A stretch of 19,492 bases of DNA from Bacteroidales bacterium UBA1757 (GTDB lineage: Bacteria > Bacteroidota > Bacteroidia > Bacteroidales > UBA1402), in the NCBI GenBank assembly GCA_002315625.1, contig DCHH01000121.1, forward strand, positions 1-19,492, in the 5' to 3' direction. Below, piece by piece: positions 17,401-19,492 of this stretch (its first letter is position 1; every line of letters begins with the position of its first letter). The notes beneath the pieces were generated by a model, which was not told where the DNA came from, did no database searches, and worked only from the letters and a program-made list of their open reading frames with translations. Both the position numbers and the translations under genes were made by a program.

Positions 17401-17622
17401 AACAAGGTCGTACCGCTGGAATGTATATCCGTTGAAAGAGAACAGTCCGTTCCACGAGCTGAACCAGATGAGCCCCTCTTCGTCCTGGACCATGCTGGTA
17501 ATGTAATTGTTCTGCAGGTCACGGATATGGTCATAATTGGTGTAGGTATAGACCGGTTCTGTGGCCCGGACGTACATTGTTGACCACACCAATATCAGCC
17601 AAAACAACCGTTTTCTGATCAT
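14458..17622 (-). CDS. Transmembrane pectin-locus regulator: Reg_prop/Y_Y_Y sensor with AraC DNA-binding domain, no kinase
   Basis: 1054-aa regulator. Residues 1-20 are an export signal or anchor. Residues 25-770 hold repeated propeller motifs of the Reg_prop type (EDSRHRIWIASKGGGLF, EDSRHRIWVG, DREGNIWLGTHFGGL, DHEGNLWAAS), expected to form two periplasmic beta-propellers that bind an oligosaccharide. A Y_Y_Y domain follows (about 782-860, RYSYRMLGLEEEWND), then one membrane segment (about 872-895), a charged coiled-coil-like stretch (897-930), and an AraC-type helix-turn-helix domain (947-1050, YQCGFSNPNYFSTCFKEQLG). In classical hybrid two-component systems the histidine kinase and receiver, several hundred residues, lie between membrane and AraC domain; here only about 50 residues separate them, with no H-box, ATP-binding or receiver motif. 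The signal must therefore pass directly through the membrane. The ATG overlaps the lipid-kinase stop as ATGA. Gene order suggests that the flanking pectinases are its targets; the ligand is inferred. Confidence 0.87.
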   Translation of the reverse strand: MIRKRLFWLILVWSTMYVRATEPVYTYTNYDHIRDLQNNYITSMVQDEEGLIWFSSWNGLFSFNGYTFQRYDLVSDKGQLIGNNRINQIVLSSAGGLYCISQDKNIYLFDRKEKSFTNLSAFAGLPDHFAAISFYPLSKGVTWVEARNNYCIRIDERVPLSADGMVSYTQLLNIGNNRVNGILEDSQGGEWVLTTHGTFLFDSDTIFLNEPFRYAEEMDGSVWLATPSGEISHFDLKGRTCEQVSIGKTPEKITMFKKQNDSILLIGTSDALLSYNPTGEVTVLAYLSNDKGIGVAYSTYSDSSGNLWVIGERPGILRINSAGASHYYPPLPLNEVEVDSKGNRPMVREDLSGRVWIIPRNGSLCYYDSDEDCLRYLRQNGSVVSPPCRHSFSDNQNNLWICSSKSLGKLSLYQTQYDILPIDETEFGIRSLMTDHEGNLWAASKKGYIHLFDRELNPVGYLNRKGEIVSTPTVFEENIYAMLEDSRHRIWIASKGGGLFLIRDRHVEHFLHDDRVAYSLSHDYAVSLLEDSRHRIWVGCHSSKGLNLVQTDEHGNIQFINGYNRMGNYPDYHGELVRCIAETPDSIILVGSTTGLVAFRSNFQMIEQVNFQTYFHEIDSLASLSDNDIMDFCTDREGNIWLGTHFGGLTRVIDKREILTGDASFTQSSVAVRQALGQVNSMISDTLGRIWTVSNSFFSCFDPSSGHYDFYESASFVPEHVLFLDNASITLPDGRIAIGSEQGVFLFNPYTIQKSLSAPALSCEGVWLSDGTLLPRQESEIVLTPSQRDVRFRYAALEYHSPGQIRYSYRMLGLEEEWNDVQESRTASYFNLPSGHYVFQVRSTNHDGVACDNILEIPIFRQPTFWESGWRYPAFILIVLCTAGLLVGIPLTIVRLRRKIAQEAAEREKLQAYCLALLAEKKEAETKEVPEKDGEDKPYLAEKDRLFMEQIRSFILENIENSELVIDNLADSLGMSRTVMYKRTKLLFGMSPVMLVRHIRILHAATLIDEGSLNVTEIAYQCGFSNPNYFSTCFKEQLGMTPSEYKSRSQKTNF

Positions 17623-18521
17623 AAAGAACGGTCTAATGGCGTGAGAATACGAAGGGAGGCGGGACGGACAGCCAGGTCGATAACGGCATCTTCCATGTAT
17701 GCTTCACCGTCAAAATGGGCGACATCTGCCTGTGGACGCTCTATGCGGATATTTTTAGCGTGGAGCGTGACGACGTTTTTGTTGTTTTCAATGGAAAAGC
17801 CGGGCAGTTGCATGGCCAGTTTGATTCCGTTGGGAACGGTAACGGGGTGGACGATGGTCACTTCCAGTAAGCCATCCACGAGAGATGCGCTTGGGGCGAT
17901 ATGACAGTTGTTTCCCCACTGGTTGGCATTGGCGCAGGTGATTAGAAGGGCTCTGGTACGGATGGTGTCGTGCTCTGTTATAATAAGGTATTCCTGAGGC
18001 TCATATTTCGACCACCAGACCAGGGCCTGTTGAACGTATGTAAGGAGTCCGCGAGTACCGGAATGGGCATATTCGTATGCCACCTTGGCATCGTACCCCA
18101 CGCCGGCGGTGCAGAAAAAAGGGTGGCCGTTGATGGTGGCACTGTCGATGGTCTGAATATGCTCACGATTCAGAATCCCGATGGCCTGACTTGGAATCAA
18201 AGGAATTCCCACGTGGAGGGCTAAACCGTTTCCTGACCCGCAGGGGACGATTCCGAGGGCGGTTGATGAGCCGACCAGGGCGCGTGCCACTTCGTTGACC
18301 GTACCGTCTCCACCGACTGCCACAACGATATCACGACCTTGGGCAATGGCCTCCTGTGCCAGACGGGTGGCATCGCCCCGTTCGCGTGTGAGGGTAACCA
18401 AAGGCTCTCCGTACCGTTCTTTGTCAAGGAGATGCTCCACTTCGGAGATGATTTTTTCTCCCCTTCCATGCCCTGCAATGGGGTTGATGATGAATTGTAT
18501 TCTGGGTTTGGTATGTTCCAT
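17619..18521 (-). CDS. Diacylglycerol kinase-family lipid kinase (DAGKc/YegS-like)
   Basis: 300-aa soluble lipid kinase of the DAGKc superfamily. The nucleotide-binding core shows the family signatures: INPIAGHGRGEK near the N-terminus, VAVGGDGTVNEVARAL (the GGDGT motif), and VPCGSGNGLALHVG. The C-terminal beta-sandwich region includes DGLLEVTIVHP and the conserved HFDGEAYMED. It probably phosphorylates diacylglycerol or a related lipid, such as a sphingoid base, which Bacteroidales make; the lipid cannot be decided from sequence. The ATG at 18521 is preferred to the one at 18548, because the -7 promoter element covers 18546-18553 and the earlier start would fall within it. The gene is divergent from mdh. 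Its stop overlaps the start of the regulator gene by 4 bp (ATGA), so regulator translation is likely coupled to this housekeeping-like gene. Confidence 0.85.
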   Translation of the reverse strand: MEHTKPRIQFIINPIAGHGRGEKIISEVEHLLDKERYGEPLVTLTRERGDATRLAQEAIAQGRDIVVAVGGDGTVNEVARALVGSSTALGIVPCGSGNGLALHVGIPLIPSQAIGILNREHIQTIDSATINGHPFFCTAGVGYDAKVAYEYAHSGTRGLLTYVQQALVWWSKYEPQEYLIITEHDTIRTRALLITCANANQWGNNCHIAPSASLVDGLLEVTIVHPVTVPNGIKLAMQLPGFSIENNKNVVTLHAKNIRIERPQADVAHFDGEAYMEDAVIDLAVRPASLRILTPLDRSL

Positions 18522-18545
18522 GTCGTTTTCACTCGGTAGTGACTG

Positions 18546-18553
18546 CAAAGATA
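18546..18553 (-). promoter_or_regulatory. Promoter -7 element for the lipid kinase-regulator operon
   Basis: The minus strand reads TATCTTTG (followed by CA), an exact TAnnTTTG match, about 25 bases ahead of the chosen ATG at 18521. No clear -33 element is seen. The same TATCTTTGCA decamer occurs in opposite orientation in the mdh promoter. Confidence 0.5.
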
Positions 18554-18596
18554 TTTATTTTTATGCACTTAGTGGGAGAATTAAAAAACAAAGGTG

Positions 18597-18604
18597 TATC
18601 TTTG
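18597..18604 (+). promoter_or_regulatory. Promoter -7 element for mdh
   Basis: TATCTTTG at 18597-18604 matches TAnnTTTG, with a leader of roughly 35-40 bases to the ATG at 18648. The leader is A-rich (AATTAAATAAAAACACT) with no Shine-Dalgarno, typical of well-translated Bacteroidetes genes. It is divergent from the promoter at 18546-18553. Confidence 0.55.
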
Positions 18605-18647
18605 CACCACAAATCACTTGAAAGCATCTCAATTAAATAAAAACACT

Positions 18648-19492
18648 ATGTCAAAAGTAACTGTTATCGGTGTCGGCAATGTTGGAGCAACTGCAGCCGA
18701 CGTATTGGCCTGCCGCGAAGTGGCCGACGAAGTTGTCCTGCTTGATATCAAGGAAGGTATTCCCGAAGGTAAGGCTCTGGATATGACCCAGGCTTCCTGC
18801 ATGCTTACCATGGACACCAAGATTGTTGGTACGACCAATGACTACAGCAAGACCGCTGGTTCAGACGTCGTCGTCATCACTTCAGGTATTCCCCGTAAGC
18901 CCGGTATGACCCGTGAAGAACTTATCGGTGTGAACGCCGGTATCGTCAAGAGCGTTGTCAAGAACGTAACGGAATACTCACCCAATGCCATTATCGTTGT
19001 CATCAGCAACCCGATGGACACCATGACCTATCTGACAGTCACCTCAACCGGTATCGACCGTCACCGCGTCATCGGTATGGGTGGTGCTCTTGACAGCTCA
19101 CGTTTCAAAACCTATCTGTCAATGGCTCTCGGCAATGCCAGCCTGAACGACATCGAAGCTACCGTTATCGGCGGTCACGGTGACACCACCATGATTCCTC
19201 TTACCCGCTTCGCTACCTACAAGGGCGTTCCCGTAAGCCAGTTCCTGAGCAAGGAAGAACTTGACAAGGTCGTTGCTGACACCATGGTCGGTGGTGCTAC
19301 CCTGACCAAGATGCTGGGTACTTCCGCATGGTATGCTCCCGGTGCTGCTGCAGCTTACGTTGTTGAAAGCATCCTTCACGACCAGAAGCGCGTAGTTCCC
19401 TGCTGCGTATATCTGGAAGGCGAATATGGCCAGAAGGACATCTGTATCGGTGTTCCCGTACGCCTTGGCCGTCAGGGTTGGGAAGAGGTCAT
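18648..19492 (+). CDS. mdh: Malate dehydrogenase, NAD-dependent (3' end cut by window)
   Basis: The first 281 residues are present of a protein usually near 313. It interconverts malate and oxaloacetate; in anaerobic Bacteroidales it serves the reductive branch leading through fumarate to succinate and propionate. The LDH-like MDH fold is clear: Rossmann motif GVGNVG (8-13), the acidic residue D33 that selects NAD, substrate arginines R83 and R89 (IPRKPGMTR), N121 (ISNPMD), R152 (LDSSRF) and catalytic H177 in IGGHGDT. An arginine at the first substrate-loop position (not glutamine) favours malate over lactate. The codon choice is regular and C/T-ending biased, as in highly expressed genes, unlike the pectinase genes. 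It probably has no functional link to the pectin locus. Confidence 0.93.
   Translation, partial: MSKVTVIGVGNVGATAADVLACREVADEVVLLDIKEGIPEGKALDMTQASCMLTMDTKIVGTTNDYSKTAGSDVVVITSGIPRKPGMTREELIGVNAGIVKSVVKNVTEYSPNAIIVVISNPMDTMTYLTVTSTGIDRHRVIGMGGALDSSRFKTYLSMALGNASLNDIEATVIGGHGDTTMIPLTRFATYKGVPVSQFLSKEELDKVVADTMVGGATLTKMLGTSAWYAPGAAAAYVVESILHDQKRVVPCCVYLEGEYGQKDICIGVPVRLGRQGWEEV

Noticed and set aside
1..19492. tRNA/rRNA genes, CRISPR arrays, insertion sequences, SusC/SusD genes
   Set aside because: None seen: no repeat-spacer pattern, no transposase-like reading frame, no TonB-dependent receptor or SusD-like frame, and the few intergenic gaps are each under about 155 bases.

Overview
The window reads as a chromosomal segment of a gut- or rumen-type Bacteroidales (Bacteroides/Prevotella/Paraprevotella-like). 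The basis is: TAnnTTTG -7 promoter elements at most operon starts, A-rich leaders without strong Shine-Dalgarno sequences, a periplasmic-propeller/AraC regulator of the kind that controls polysaccharide utilisation loci, and secreted enzymes ending in type IX secretion (T9SS)-like C-terminal sorting domains. Species cannot be fixed from the sequence alone.

Layout. (1) 152-1988, plus strand: a two-gene operon for corrinoid-dependent methyl transfer, consisting of an MtaA/MtbA-type zinc methyltransferase of the URO-D fold and a stand-alone MetH-like reactivation-domain protein. It ends in a perfect 16-bp stem (1987-2030). (2) 2032-14379: a pectin-degradation block with four pectate lyase family 1 (PL1) domains and two pectin methylesterase (CE8) domains in four secreted proteins. 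A 547-aa PL1 enzyme (minus) is divergent from a 1298-aa PL1-CE8 fusion (plus). That fusion runs tail-to-tail, with zero spacing, into a paralogous 1313-aa PL1-CE8 fusion (minus). The 1313-aa gene in turn overlaps by one base the end of a 913-aa PL1 protein (minus). (3) 14458-17622, minus: a membrane-spanning Reg_prop/Y_Y_Y sensor joined directly to an AraC DNA-binding domain with no histidine kinase or receiver. (4) 17619-18521, minus: a diacylglycerol-kinase-family lipid kinase overlapping the regulator by 4 bp (ATGA). (5) 18648 to the window end, plus: malate dehydrogenase (mdh), truncated by the window edge.

How the parts fit. The regulator probably senses pectin fragments in the periplasm and switches on the adjacent enzymes. 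The CE8 modules would remove methyl esters from homogalacturonan, releasing methanol, and the PL1 modules would then cleave the de-esterified polygalacturonate by beta-elimination. No SusC/SusD pair, GH28, GH105 or uronate-catabolism gene lies in the window, so uptake and downstream catabolism must be encoded elsewhere. The most interesting points are the kinase-less one-component regulator, the large inverted, mosaic duplication of the PL1-CE8 fusion genes, and a corrinoid methyltransferase pair beside methanol-releasing pectin esterases.
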